Assembly: GCF_964063345.1 (NCBI RefSeq)
Contig: NZ_OZ061318.1
Coordinates: 5,456,001-5,520,000, forward strand
Direction of reading: 5' to 3'
From: Pseudomonas lini
Lineage (GTDB): Bacteria; Pseudomonadota; Gammaproteobacteria; Pseudomonadales; Pseudomonadaceae
Length of the DNA: 64,000 nt
In this document: positions 1-8,131 of the stretch, piece by piece
Layout: each line of letters opens with the position of its first letter
Position numbering within the stretch: position 1 is the stretch's first letter
Translations under genes and position numbers: made by a program
The notes under the pieces: generated by a model
What the model saw: only the letters and a program-made list of their open reading frames with translations
Databases searched by the model: none
What the model was told of the DNA's origin: nothing

Positions 1-248
1 CCTGTGGGGTTGATCGCTTTCGCCTGACGCGGGCCTTCAAGGCAGCCTTTGGGCTGGCGCCTCATGCTTATTTGATCCAGCTGCGCCTGGCCAAGGCACG
101 GCAGCTGCTGGCGCGTGGCGAGTCGCCGGCGCAGGTGGCCAGTGCCCTCGGGTTCGCCGATCAGAGCCATATGGGGCGCTGGTTTCGCCGTGCCTACCAG
201 CTCACGCCAGCGGATTACCGCAAGCGCTGCTCAAACCTTCCAGACTGA
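1..248 (+). CDS. AraC-family regulator, C-terminal part only
   Basis: The reading frame is open from the window edge (first full codon at base 3) to a TGA at 246-248 and encodes 81 residues. It contains most of an AraC/XylS DNA-binding domain: the end of the first helix-turn-helix, the linker with LRLAKARQLLARGE, the second helix-turn-helix ASALGFADQSHMGRWFRR, and the closing TPADYRK signature. The ligand-binding N-terminus lies outside the window. The next gene, a LysE/RhtB exporter, is on the same strand 108 bases downstream, a common pairing in Pseudomonas, so this regulator may control it. That link is inference. Confidence 0.9.
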   Translation, partial: CGVDRFRLTRAFKAAFGLAPHAYLIQLRLAKARQLLARGESPAQVASALGFADQSHMGRWFRRAYQLTPADYRKRCSNLPD

Positions 249-356
249 ATCCCGCTGATTCGCGACCATGGTTTCCTATTCGATCAAGGAGTCCATGCCA
301 TGTCTTTTTCGCTGTTCTTTTCTGCCCCTTCGCTGCGCCTTCAGGGAGTCTGAGTC

Positions 357-953
357 ATGGAGTCGTTGTTTCCGTTCCTGCTGTTTGCGTTCGTTGCCTC
401 GATCACCCCGGGGCCGACCAATATTCTGGTATTGAGCCACAGTTCGCGGCGGGGGCTGGGTGCCACGCTGCCGATTATTTTTGGCGCCTGCGGGGCGGCG
501 GCGCTGATTGTGTTTGCAGTCGGGCTCGGCGTAGGCGAAACGCTGCTGCAGTTTCCGCGTGTGCAGCAGGCGATGGCTTGGGCCGGGGTGCTCTGGTTGA
601 GTTGGCTGGCCTGGCAGATCTTTCAAAGCGCACCGCCATCCCTGGACCCGACCACCCCGCGCGACGAGGGGCTCAGCGTGTTCGGTGCCGCCACTCTGCA
701 ATTGGTCAACCCCAAAGTCTGGATGATGGCGGTGGCGGTGGTCAGCGTATTTGTCGGTGGCGGCGACAAGACCCTGCGGCTGGTGGTGTTGTCGCTGATG
801 TTTCTGTTGGTCTCCGTGCCGTGCATGACCCTGTGGGCGTTACTCGGCGTGGGCAGTGCTCGGGCTTTTGGTTCGCCACAGGCGTTCAAACGCATGAACA
901 CGGCACTGGCTTTTTTGCTGCTGGTGTCGGCCTGGTTGACAGTGCTGGTATAG
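357..953 (+). CDS. LysE/RhtB-family amino-acid exporter
   Basis: A 198-residue inner-membrane protein with about six hydrophobic segments, the usual size and topology of LysE/RhtB translocators. The N-terminus carries the family signature SITPGPTNILVLSHSSRRG, the conserved proline-glycine loop after the first helix; NPKVWMMAV near residue 120 is the second family hallmark. The ATG at 357 follows an AGGGAG ribosome site. Members export amino acids or homoserine-lactone-like compounds; the substrate cannot be told from sequence. It follows an AraC-family gene on the same strand, a likely regulator. Confidence 0.9.
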   Translation: MESLFPFLLFAFVASITPGPTNILVLSHSSRRGLGATLPIIFGACGAAALIVFAVGLGVGETLLQFPRVQQAMAWAGVLWLSWLAWQIFQSAPPSLDPTTPRDEGLSVFGAATLQLVNPKVWMMAVAVVSVFVGGGDKTLRLVVLSLMFLLVSVPCMTLWALLGVGSARAFGSPQAFKRMNTALAFLLLVSAWLTVLV

Positions 954-1053
954 GTCGTTGACTGGGCAGAGCGCTTTAATCAGCAGCTGGACTGCGCATG
1001 GCTTCAAGAGGGCGCATTTATGGACTGGCGCATCCATGCGCCAAACACCGGTT

Positions 1054-1614
1054 TTAGCGCTTGATCAGGGAAATCTTGGTTCCTTCGATGCTGATCCCGG
1101 CCATTAATCCCTGCTGGTCGAAAATGAACGCGTAGGCATCGTCCTTCACTGTCGTGCTGGACAGATTCTTCGCCACCCCTTCATCAACCATTACAACGGT
1201 GGGGCCTACGCCGATTTCCCAACCCTTGGTTTTACGTACATAGTCGACGGCTTTGTCGGTCATCAGGAAAACCGCATAGCCATACGACTGGGCGCCGGCT
1301 TGCAGCCCCCAGGACCCGGTTACGGAGTTGTAATAATTCTCAACTTTCTTGTCCTTCAACAGTACGCCTTCGCCATAGCTGCCGCCAAACACAAGGCCCG
1401 CCTTGATGATTTTCGGGAAGACAAGAATCGCTTTGGCTTTGTGCGAAATGTTTTCAGCAAATGGCGTGGACTTGTAGAGCGTTTGCAGCGCTTGCCGAGA
1501 GTCGACATCCAGATCCTCGGCGGTTGCCGCACCCGCCGTGTTCAAGAAGCTGGCCGATGCCAGTGAAGCTGTCGCAAGGACGATCGATAGGAAGAACCGC
1601 ATTGACTGAGTCAT
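1054..1614 (-). CDS. Secreted SYLF-domain lipid-binding protein
   Basis: Begins at the ATG at 1614, preceded by CGGAG at good spacing; an in-frame upstream ATG (1638) has no ribosome site. The 186-residue product starts with a signal peptide (hydrophobic stretch after MTQSMRF, Ala-rich cleavage region ending about NTAGAA). The rest matches the SYLF/YSC84-like family: SRQALQTLYKS, AKAILVFPKIIKAG, GGSYGEGVL and a C-terminal DAYAFIFDQQGLMAGISIEGTKI. Bacterial members are periplasmic or outer-membrane-associated and thought to bind lipid; the precise role is unknown. It is transcribed alone. Confidence 0.85.
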   Translation of the reverse strand: MTQSMRFFLSIVLATASLASASFLNTAGAATAEDLDVDSRQALQTLYKSTPFAENISHKAKAILVFPKIIKAGLVFGGSYGEGVLLKDKKVENYYNSVTGSWGLQAGAQSYGYAVFLMTDKAVDYVRKTKGWEIGVGPTVVMVDEGVAKNLSSTTVKDDAYAFIFDQQGLMAGISIEGTKISLIKR

Positions 1615-1869
1615 GTTAGTACTCCGATACGGGAGCATTGGATGTGAGCAGCAGCCAGCACCATCCCCTCGGAAGAATCCGAGCCTGCTGAAACTATCCG
1701 GCGCACCCTAAAGTATGTGAGCTACTGACTTCGCCCTTGAATGAGGTCTTTGATCATTGGCGACGTCATCACCTGCTTTGACCTCTGTGTATCAGCCGGG
1801 TTCGTTGTCAGAAACTGCGATGGCCAATTGTAAAAAAAACGGACAGCTGGCAAGGCGTCCTTTTTTCAA

Positions 1870-2370
1870 CTAAATCGAAAGACCAAACCAATATTCGTGC
1901 TCTGTCCCTTCTTGCCGGGGGAGAGGTTCGATCAAGAAGCCACACCGTTCGAGTACTTTTGCCGAGCCGATATTTCCAGCGTATACGTTGGCCACCAGTT
2001 GTTTAAGGTTCCAATGTAACTGCGCCTCCTGGATCATATGCTTCACCGCCAGTGTTGCCAGTCCTCGTCCACAGGCGCTTTGAGCAATCCGATAGCCAAT
2101 TTCTGCCGACCGCTCGGACATGTCGATGCTTTTCAGGTTCGCCCGTCCAACTAATTTTCCGCCAGCCTCTTCGATGACAAATGGGTGCCAGGTTCCGGCG
2201 GCCAAATCAGACAAATAAGCCGCAATGTGATCGGTGACGCCCTGCAGCGAGTAAAAAGCAGCATCGCGCGCGTCAATGAAACGCTCGAACCACTCGCGAT
2301 TGTCCAATTCAAACGCCAGCAACGCCTCAGCATCAGTACTTTGTAGGGTACGAATTCTGACGGGCTTCAT
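1870..2370 (-). CDS. GNAT acetyltransferase, RimJ/RimL type
   Basis: A 166-residue single-domain GNAT protein. Typical elements appear in order: N-terminal VRIRTLQSTDAEALLAF, the central EIGYRIAQSACGRGLATLAV acetyl-CoA-binding segment (R/Q-x-x-G-x-G/A type loop) and the late NIGSAKVLERCGFLIE. The arrangement is that of the RimJ/RimL branch, which acetylates N-termini of ribosomal proteins or small amines; the substrate here is unknown. The ATG at 2370 has GGGAG upstream. It stands alone, with a 316-base gap before the next minus-strand gene. Confidence 0.85.
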   Translation of the reverse strand: MKPVRIRTLQSTDAEALLAFELDNREWFERFIDARDAAFYSLQGVTDHIAAYLSDLAAGTWHPFVIEEAGGKLVGRANLKSIDMSERSAEIGYRIAQSACGRGLATLAVKHMIQEAQLHWNLKQLVANVYAGNIGSAKVLERCGFLIEPLPRQEGTEHEYWFGLSI

Positions 2371-2519
2371 AGGGTCGCTCCCTTTTCTGGTAGAACTACT
2401 TGGTAACTGAATCCAAAACCCAAAGCAGACAATCCGGACACGAATCAGTTTTCGGATTGATGCGCCGCCCAGTGTTTCAGGTCCGGTAATTTGAGCATTT
2501 CTGCGTTCTGCTAACTACA

Positions 2520-2645
2520 GCAAGAGTATTAATGCCAAAGATTGATGTCCCCTTCGGGCCGTTTCTGGTCTTTTCTGACGGGCCGAAATTGGCCGTTTTC
2601 TGCCCGTCGCGAGTGGCACAAAGCGACCCAAAACGTACATCACTA
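2520..2645. repeat. Decayed Pseudomonas-type intergenic repeat
   Basis: The 316-base gap between the GNAT gene and the P-loop gene has no convincing gene. It contains GATGTCCCCTTCGGGCCG, TGACGGGCCGAAATTGGCC and CTGCCCGTCGCGAGTGGC, wording seen again in weaker form near 4370, 49795, 56609 and 62381. I remember related palindromic sequence between genes of many Pseudomonas genomes, but can give no formal name. Reading frames across it are therefore not real genes. Confidence 0.45.
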
Positions 2646-2686
2646 AAGCGTGTTGAGGGCCGAGCTTCGGCCGTCCAAGTTTTGAG

Positions 2687-3241
2687 CTATTGCGATACTT
2701 GCGACAACGCATGAATGACATCCGCAGCCATCGTTTCAGCACTGTCCATCCCGTCGATCCGTAAGACCGGAGCGGTTTGTTCTGATAGCCACGCCTCGTG
2801 CCATACCCGGTTGCGTCCTGAAAAGTCCGGGTTGTCATACTGCGAGGCCCATTCCCGAAAGGCCACATGTATCTCATGCATGTCACCACCCGGTGCTATC
2901 CGATCTCCAAAGCGCTCCTTTTCGCGTGCGGCCAGCCGTTCGAGGCGAACGGGCGTTGGTGTTACAACGAACACAATCAGATCGACATGGGCAATCAGCG
3001 CTTCTCCCCAGCCCATACAAGAACCGGTCAAAACCCAATCGTCGTCACCGAACTTTTGCTGGATCAATGACACACGCTCACTGGGAGGTCGCTTGGTCGT
3101 AAAAGGAGGGTTGGTGGGCATCCAGAAATAATCATCGACATCGACATGTCGTACACCGAGCAGAGTTGTGAGGTTTTGACCCAAAGTGGTCACGCCAGCA
3201 CACGAAGCACCTGAAATGTAAATCCGCAATTTTTCCTCCAT
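2687..3241 (-). CDS. P-loop NTPase, small-molecule-kinase-like
   Basis: 184 residues. The N-terminus IYISGASCAGVTTLGQ lies where a Walker A loop is expected, followed by VRHVDVDDYFW, a DxD-type acceptor-side motif, and a lid-like region with ARLEKERFGDR-type basic residues (LAAREKERFGDR). Overall it resembles adenylate-kinase/shikimate-kinase-like P-loop proteins of unknown substrate. The Walker lysine position is occupied by valine (G-A-S-C-A-G-V-T). Related proteins that I recall also lack this lysine (GSGTTT forms), so it may still bind nucleotide. It stands alone on the minus strand. Confidence 0.7.
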   Translation of the reverse strand: MEEKLRIYISGASCAGVTTLGQNLTTLLGVRHVDVDDYFWMPTNPPFTTKRPPSERVSLIQQKFGDDDWVLTGSCMGWGEALIAHVDLIVFVVTPTPVRLERLAAREKERFGDRIAPGGDMHEIHVAFREWASQYDNPDFSGRNRVWHEAWLSEQTAPVLRIDGMDSAETMAADVIHALSQVSQ

Positions 3242-3457
3242 GAGTACAAGTCGGTTTCGAGGCCGGCAAGATATCCCATACGCTGTTATGGCTCACTTTT
3301 TTTGGGGCTGTAAGTGACTGCTTTTGGCCGAGAGCTTCCTTTAGCTTTCACGCTTGAGCGGGCGCCTGTATCTCATAAATGCGGGGTATCTGTGTCTATC
3401 GAAAGGATCACTGGATGGGTACGGTGTCACAGACACCCTTTCATTGATGAGGCAACC

Positions 3458-3787
3458 ATGTACCTGACCGCTGTTCCCTTTGGTACGACCGATTGGTCGA
3501 CTGTCGAACCTCTGGAGTATGTTGGACAGACGGGTACCGCCTATTGGCGAACCTGCCAGTTTGGTTCGACGCGTGTGCGGATGGTTGAATACAGTCCTGG
3601 CTATCTGGCCGATCACTGGTGCTGGAGAGGTCATATCCTGTTGTGCCTGGAAGGCGAGTTGCACACGGAGTTGGAGGATGGTCGTCAGTTCACACTCACC
3701 GCGGGGATGAGCTATCAGGTGGGCAGCAACGCTGAGGGGCATCGATCTTCCAGCACGACGGGTGCCAAGTTGTTCGTAGTGGATTAA
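3458..3787 (+). CDS. DHCW-motif cupin-fold protein
   Basis: The likely start is the ATG at 3458 (TGAGGC upstream), giving 109 residues; the frame runs open further upstream but that part resembles no protein. The product has the diagnostic ADHWCWRGHILLCLEGEL segment near residues 50-67, placing it in the small cupin family named for its DHCW motif, followed by a second cupin strand set (FTLTAGMSYQVG) and AEGHRSS. Function of the family is unknown; the His/Cys/Trp cluster suggests a metal or ligand pocket. The next gene is a VOC protein on the same strand. Confidence 0.8.
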   Translation: MYLTAVPFGTTDWSTVEPLEYVGQTGTAYWRTCQFGSTRVRMVEYSPGYLADHWCWRGHILLCLEGELHTELEDGRQFTLTAGMSYQVGSNAEGHRSSSTTGAKLFVVD

Positions 3788-3914
3788 CGCATCGACCCTT
3801 AGCAGTCACTCGTCAATTCCTGCAATGAACATAGACGGTAATAGCCACGCGCATCAACACATGTATGGCCGAATGCCCTAAACTCGCTTCCTCCTAATCA
3901 GCAAGGAAGCGTCA

Positions 3915-4271
3915 ATGGGCATTCGAGGAAAAGACCGTCAGATCGATAACATCGAGTTCAATGTCGTCGACATAGCTCGAAGCAAGGCCTTCTACGGAAG
4001 CGTATTCGACTGGAGTTTCGTCGACTACAGCCCGACTTATAGCGAGTTCAGCGACGGTCGTATGACAGGTGGATTCACTACAGGAGAAACTGTGCGCACG
4101 GGCGGGCCATTGATCATCCTCTACGCGGAAGATCTAGAGTGTACTGAGCTCAGGCTCAAGGCAGCAGGCGCTACGATTAGTCGTGAAGTTTTCTCGTTCC
4201 CAGGTGGGCGCCGTTTCCACTTCATCGACCCAGATGGCTATGAGCTAGCCGTGTGGTCGGCCTCTACATAA
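3915..4271 (+). CDS. VOC-family (glyoxalase-like) protein
   Basis: 118 residues forming one VOC module: start of the fold at DNIEFNVVDIARSKAFYGSVF, a Gly-rich middle strand, then FHFIDPDGYELAVWS, the closing strand with the expected metal-ligand glutamate. Proteins of this type are metal-dependent lyases, dioxygenases or resistance proteins; the substrate is not evident. AAGGAAGC precedes the ATG. It lies 127 bases after the cupin gene on the same strand and could be co-transcribed, though the gap is large. Confidence 0.85.
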   Translation: MGIRGKDRQIDNIEFNVVDIARSKAFYGSVFDWSFVDYSPTYSEFSDGRMTGGFTTGETVRTGGPLIILYAEDLECTELRLKAAGATISREVFSFPGGRRFHFIDPDGYELAVWSAST

Positions 4272-4369
4272 TTTCTAGGCAGAAAAACCAACATTACAAC
4301 AGCAATGCTTGAGAATGGCAGCAATCTGTTCGCCATTACAGATACGGTCAAACATTGTTGTTGTTTTGC

Positions 4370-4440
4370 AATGTCCGCTTCTGGCCGTTACTTGCCTGTC
4401 ACGACCGTAGCCGACTGCTGCTGGATGCGAAGTGCCGCCC
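4370..4440. repeat. Partial copy of intergenic repeat
   Basis: AATGTCCGCTTCTGGCCG at 4370-4387 followed by TTGCCTGTCACGACCG matches the left arm of the repeat best preserved at 62381. It sits in the 296-base gap between the VOC gene and the convergent cytochrome c gene. No gene is supported in this gap. Confidence 0.45.
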
Positions 4441-4567
4441 GAGCTTGTATTAATCCGAGATTGTTCATTAGCGATGTGCCCGCCAGAGGTCGACTGGCTC
4501 ACCGGCATTGCCCCACAGGCCCTCAAAATGGCTTTTAGATTTCTGTGCCTAACTCTCATCTCAAAAA

Positions 4568-4945
4568 TCATCGATTTTTTGAGATCACACCACCCATGTA
4601 TTGATTTAAATCGCGCAGATCTTTAATCGTCCATGAGTGCGGCGATAGCTTTACACCATTCTCTCGCAAAGTTCTGGGAATCAAGTCTCCATTTGGACGA
4701 AGTATTATCGATGATACAATTACGCCCGGATAATCATTTAATCGTTTTTTGAAAGCGGATGTTGTTAGGTCAGGTGTAGGGGGATTGCTTTTATTGGCCA
4801 GTGGTCCTGTTGCTTTTAGATCTATTCCGTGGCACATGGTGCATCGCTGTAAGTAGAGGTTTTTTCCATTAACATTATCCGCGAAGGATAGTGATGTTTG
4901 AACTAGCGATAAAATGCCTAGCGAAGCGATGAGTAATGTTTTCAT
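4568..4945 (-). CDS. Periplasmic class I cytochrome c
   Basis: 125 residues with a clear signal peptide (MKTLLIASLGILSL..., cleavage near SFA|DN) and one haem-binding CxxCH motif, RCTMCHG, at residues 35-41. The C-terminal helix (IKDLRDLNQYMGGV) supplies a plausible axial methionine. The small single-haem form indicates electron transfer in the periplasm. The gene is visibly richer in A/T than its neighbours and keeps rare-looking codons, which suggests recent arrival. A MAPEG protein and an AurF-like di-iron protein lie upstream on the same strand, but the 197-base gap argues against one transcript. Confidence 0.85.
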   Translation of the reverse strand: MKTLLIASLGILSLVQTSLSFADNVNGKNLYLQRCTMCHGIDLKATGPLANKSNPPTPDLTTSAFKKRLNDYPGVIVSSIILRPNGDLIPRTLRENGVKLSPHSWTIKDLRDLNQYMGGVISKNR

Positions 4946-5142
4946 CGTTTTTATCTTCCTTGATGGGGTCGGCGTCGACTGGGCGCGATTTGGTGCGCGG
5001 GAAAGATATCAGCCATCGTGTCGGCACACATAGTCATTTTTGATGCCCCGCGGCTTGCCGGTCTTTATCCATTGAATCAGATAAAGTGACTCTCGATTTT
5101 CCTGAGCACCAGGCCTGGATTCATCTCTCTATTTTTAGAGAT

Positions 5143-5565
5143 TCATACGCCATAACTAGCGGCTATAACAATGAGCGCGAGAAAACAGACCAACTGAACG
5201 AAAAAGAAGGTAAACCGAACCGCCACGAACGTATTGGTTTGCACATGGGATACGTGAATCAGAGACTGACACACGCGGGCAATCAGGACGATTACGGACA
5301 AGTAGCTCACTGCAGGGCCGTCGACACCAAGAGTTGAAATCACCAACACAATGGCGCCGAAGACAGGCAGATTTTCCACACAGTTCGCGTGTGCTCTTAT
5401 CCCACGTCGATACCAATCCTCGCCTTCGAGCTGATCGCATCGGAAAGAGGCAATCGGAACATTCGAGAACAAGATTCTGACCCAGCGATACACCCCGACG
5501 GTTGCCATCAACAGCAGCAAAGTCCAGGTCGCAAATCCAAGCAACATCCACATCGGGATTGTCAT
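5143..5565 (-). CDS. MAPEG-family membrane protein
   Basis: 140 residues with four hydrophobic segments. The loop RRGIRAHANCVENLPVFGAI contains the R-x-x-RAH-x-N-x-x-EN-x-P-x-F signature of MAPEG proteins (membrane-associated proteins in eicosanoid and glutathione metabolism). Bacterial members are poorly understood; some have glutathione transferase activity. It lies 81 bases downstream of the AurF-like gene on the same strand and is probably co-transcribed with it. A role in glutathione-dependent handling of a reactive product is possible but is inference. Confidence 0.8.
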   Translation of the reverse strand: MTIPMWMLLGFATWTLLLLMATVGVYRWVRILFSNVPIASFRCDQLEGEDWYRRGIRAHANCVENLPVFGAIVLVISTLGVDGPAVSYLSVIVLIARVCQSLIHVSHVQTNTFVAVRFTFFFVQLVCFLALIVIAASYGV

Positions 5566-5646
5566 GGCGCCAGCCTCGATAAATCATTTTTTCAGCACGT
5601 CATCCCACAGCCGGGCGGCCGACGCACGGTCGGCCGCCCCTGTCGA

Positions 5647-6600
5647 TCAATTGCTCATGATTGGCGTCAGTGCGGCCTGAATCGTGGACATCTGTGCGGG
5701 TGTTGTCATGTGCGTAAGCAACCGGCCAAAGTGTGGATGCTCCACGCCCGAGATTATGTATTGCCAGCGGTAGGCGCTCAGCACGCAGGCGTTGATTTGT
5801 GCTGTCTCATCGACACTGAATGATCGTGAAACATTGCGAATAAAGTAGTCGGCATCGGATACCGATTGTGCCTGCAGGATTCCATCGACGGCCGCCACCA
5901 GTGCAATCAGATCGTTCACTGCCTGGTCGCGCTCGGTTGGCGAGAGTTTCGCGTGCTCAGCTTTCCACTCCAGTTCATCGAGTACGACGTGCCGGCTTTC
6001 ATCCTTCCAGTGAAACTTGAAAACATCCTTGAAGAGTGGGCACAGCTCCTCACGCGGGGCGATGCTTTGCACGTAGTGCGCCTGAACAAACAGCTCGATA
6101 TGACAGGTCAGCGCCAGCACCGACCAGGTGCTGGCCGCAAGTACCGAGCGCGCCACATCGTTTGGATCGGCAACTTGACGATATCCCGTTGGCAATTGCG
6201 AACCCATCATCGTCTCCATGCGCCGGAACAGCTCCTGGTGCTTGATCTCGTCGTTAGAAAAGCGCACCAGCGCTTCGAGTGCGAGTTGATCGTCAAAGAC
6301 ATGGGCTCGACCTTGATCGAGCATTTTGGCGCTGATAAAACGCTCGACCAAGCCAAAGATATACGCATAGGTTCGGCCCTGAATCTGACTGAGCAGGCGC
6401 GCCTCGTCCGTGTCGAGAAAGGTCAGGCGGTCGATTCGCGACAGTCCGTCGGGCAAGAATTTGCGCGAGAAGTCGAAACTCCGGTCCTGTAGCAAATCAC
6501 GATCGATCTGCCATTCCGCTTTCTTCGATGCTCTGACAAGTTGAGCATAACGGTCGGCGTTGTCCGAATCTGAGCTGGGTAGGGTAGCAACGGTGTTCAT
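5647..6600 (-). CDS. AurF-like di-iron oxygenase (N-oxygenase candidate)
   Basis: Starts at the ATG at 6600 behind AGGAGATCGAT; a longer frame to 6669 has no ribosome site. The 317-residue helical protein has a ferritin-like di-iron ligand set: E86 (LVERF), E118-x-x-H121 (NDEIKH), E169 (HIELF), and H197-x3-E201-x2-H204 (FHWKDESRH). The extra histidine before the last ExxH is typical of AurF/CmlI arylamine N-oxygenases, whose ligand spacing I recall as very similar. It is therefore more likely an amine oxygenase than a storage ferritin. It is divergent from an AraC regulator (6800) and leads a likely two-gene unit with the MAPEG gene. Confidence 0.75.
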   Translation of the reverse strand: MNTVATLPSSDSDNADRYAQLVRASKKAEWQIDRDLLQDRSFDFSRKFLPDGLSRIDRLTFLDTDEARLLSQIQGRTYAYIFGLVERFISAKMLDQGRAHVFDDQLALEALVRFSNDEIKHQELFRRMETMMGSQLPTGYRQVADPNDVARSVLAASTWSVLALTCHIELFVQAHYVQSIAPREELCPLFKDVFKFHWKDESRHVVLDELEWKAEHAKLSPTERDQAVNDLIALVAAVDGILQAQSVSDADYFIRNVSRSFSVDETAQINACVLSAYRWQYIISGVEHPHFGRLLTHMTTPAQMSTIQAALTPIMSN

Positions 6601-6799
6601 ATCGATCTCCTGCTTGCCTGGTCGAGTTGGAATGGGGCAATTACGGTTAACGTCGGAGCCAATGACCATCGGTGAAGCCTCTGGGGATAGTCTCGATCGC
6701 TGAGTCCGCGTTGGTGCTAATCTGGGCCTCGCAGTTCAGGCGGTGAATGACCGGTCCGCCTGATTACATGCTCCGGACTCCGGAAAGGAGGGCTGGCAA

Positions 6800-7756
6800 T
6801 TGTTGGATGCGTTTTCGGATGTGTTGCGTGTGATTCGGCTGTCTGGAGGGGTCTTCCTCGAGGCGGAATTCACTGCGCCCTGGTGCATCAAGGGAAGAAT
6901 CTCTGCGGACGATTGCAAACCGTTCCTGGCGGCACCTCGACATATCATTGCGTCGCATTTTGTCGCCGCAGGGCATATGCAATTACAAGTCGACGGTGGT
7001 GCCGCCATTGACGTTCGGGCAGGCGAACTCGTTCTGCTTCCTCACAATGACGCTCATTCTTTTGGCAGCGACCTGAGCATTGCACCCATGCCGGCGGGCG
7101 AAGTTATTCAGCCCCCAGAAGTCGGCGCTATTTCACGAATCAAGTACGGCGGGGGCGGCGAAGTCACGCAACTATTGTGCGGATTCCTCGGCTCTGAAAC
7201 CCCCTTCAGTCCGTTGCTTTCGTCGCTGCCCTCCTTATTGAAATTAGACTTGCGCGCGACGGCTTCGGGAGCCTGGATTGAAAGCTCATTCCGTTTCGCG
7301 GTCAGTGAGATTTCGGCGGGGCGTCTCGGCTCGACAACGGTCATCGCCAAGCTCTCCGAATTGCTATTCGTCGAAGCCGTCAGCCAGTATGTCGCGAGCC
7401 TCCCCGTTGAGCGGCGCGGGTGGCTGGCGGGTTTGCGAGATCCGCATATAGGGCGCGCACTGGCGCTGCTCCATGCTCGTCCAACCGAGGGCTGGACTGC
7501 AGAAGCCCTGGCGCTTGAAGTGGGCATGTCGCGCTCGGTATTCGCGGAGCGATTCACGGCACTGGTCGGACAACCGCCGATGCAATACCTGACGCTCTGG
7601 CGTATGCACGTAGCGGCTCAACAGCTGCGCGAAGGTCGCGGTAATGTGGCGCAAATCGGCTTTGCGGTTGGCTACGAATCCGAAGCCGCGTTCAGTCGCG
7701 CATTCAAACGCCAGTTCGGCACATCGCCCGGCACTTGGCGCAGACAATCAGCGTGA
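6800..7756 (+). CDS. AraC-family regulator with N-terminal cupin domain
   Basis: About 318 residues from a TTG start, chosen because AAGGAGG at 6785-6791 lies eight bases before it (a second TTG follows at 6803). The N-terminal half is a cupin (GHMQLQVDGGAAIDVRAGE, HNDAHSFG near residues 80-95); the C-terminal third is the double helix-turn-helix: ALALEVGMSRSVFAERF, then IGFAVGYESEAAFSRAFKR and FGTSPGTWRR. The cupin presumably senses a small ligand. It is divergent from the AurF-like gene with a 199-base shared promoter region, so that unit is its probable target. Confidence 0.9.
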   Translation: MLDAFSDVLRVIRLSGGVFLEAEFTAPWCIKGRISADDCKPFLAAPRHIIASHFVAAGHMQLQVDGGAAIDVRAGELVLLPHNDAHSFGSDLSIAPMPAGEVIQPPEVGAISRIKYGGGGEVTQLLCGFLGSETPFSPLLSSLPSLLKLDLRATASGAWIESSFRFAVSEISAGRLGSTTVIAKLSELLFVEAVSQYVASLPVERRGWLAGLRDPHIGRALALLHARPTEGWTAEALALEVGMSRSVFAERFTALVGQPPMQYLTLWRMHVAAQQLREGRGNVAQIGFAVGYESEAAFSRAFKRQFGTSPGTWRRQSA

Positions 7757-7885
7757 GAAGGTTCGGTGCTGCTGGACACTCTGATCAAGCCAGGCAGTAA
7801 ATGTCTCATCAGGGCCAATTCATCTACCCAGTCTCGCGACGGCCTTGTCGGGGCGCATTACCTCCCAGTACTAAAGGAGGTGCCA

Positions 7886-7987
7886 ATGAAAACTAAAGGA
7901 CCATTCCAGTCTGGCGTCATAGGTTTAGGCTCAATCCCACGATCAAAAGATACCGGCTGTAATGGCCCATCCATCACTGCATCTTAA
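7886..7987 (+). CDS. 33-residue peptide with strong ribosome site, upstream of yiaY
   Basis: ATG at 7886 is preceded by AAAGGAGG (7873-7880) at five-base spacing, the strongest ribosome site in this area. The product begins MKTKGPFQSGVIGLGSIP and ends with a single cysteine followed by NGPSITAS. It ends 144 bases before the alcohol dehydrogenase gene on the same strand. I do not recognise the family. It could be a small protein, a leader peptide controlling the dehydrogenase, or a precursor peptide; the sequence does not decide. Confidence 0.45.
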   Translation: MKTKGPFQSGVIGLGSIPRSKDTGCNGPSITAS

Positions 7988-8131
7988 AACACTGTTCGTC
8001 TGAACACTTGATGCAGCACCGTCTCCCGCTGAACGTTGTCATTGATGACAATCAGACGAGCCTCACAGCCTGCGATATGAGTAGAAAACCTCACCTGATT
8101 TCCGGGTTTCCAGAATAAAAGAGGATTTATC

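Noticed and set aside
1024..1043. TGGCGCA...TGCGCCA hairpin between lysE and the SYLF gene as a terminator
   Set aside because: Stem is only seven bases and there is no T run on either strand close by.
2515..2889. 124-codon minus-strand frame across the gap before the P-loop gene
   Set aside because: It mixes shadow sequence of the P-loop gene with an intergenic repeat and lacks a ribosome site.
7766..7885. Longer in-frame form of the 33-residue peptide
   Set aside because: No ribosome site at the upstream start, whereas the internal ATG at 7886 has a near-perfect one.
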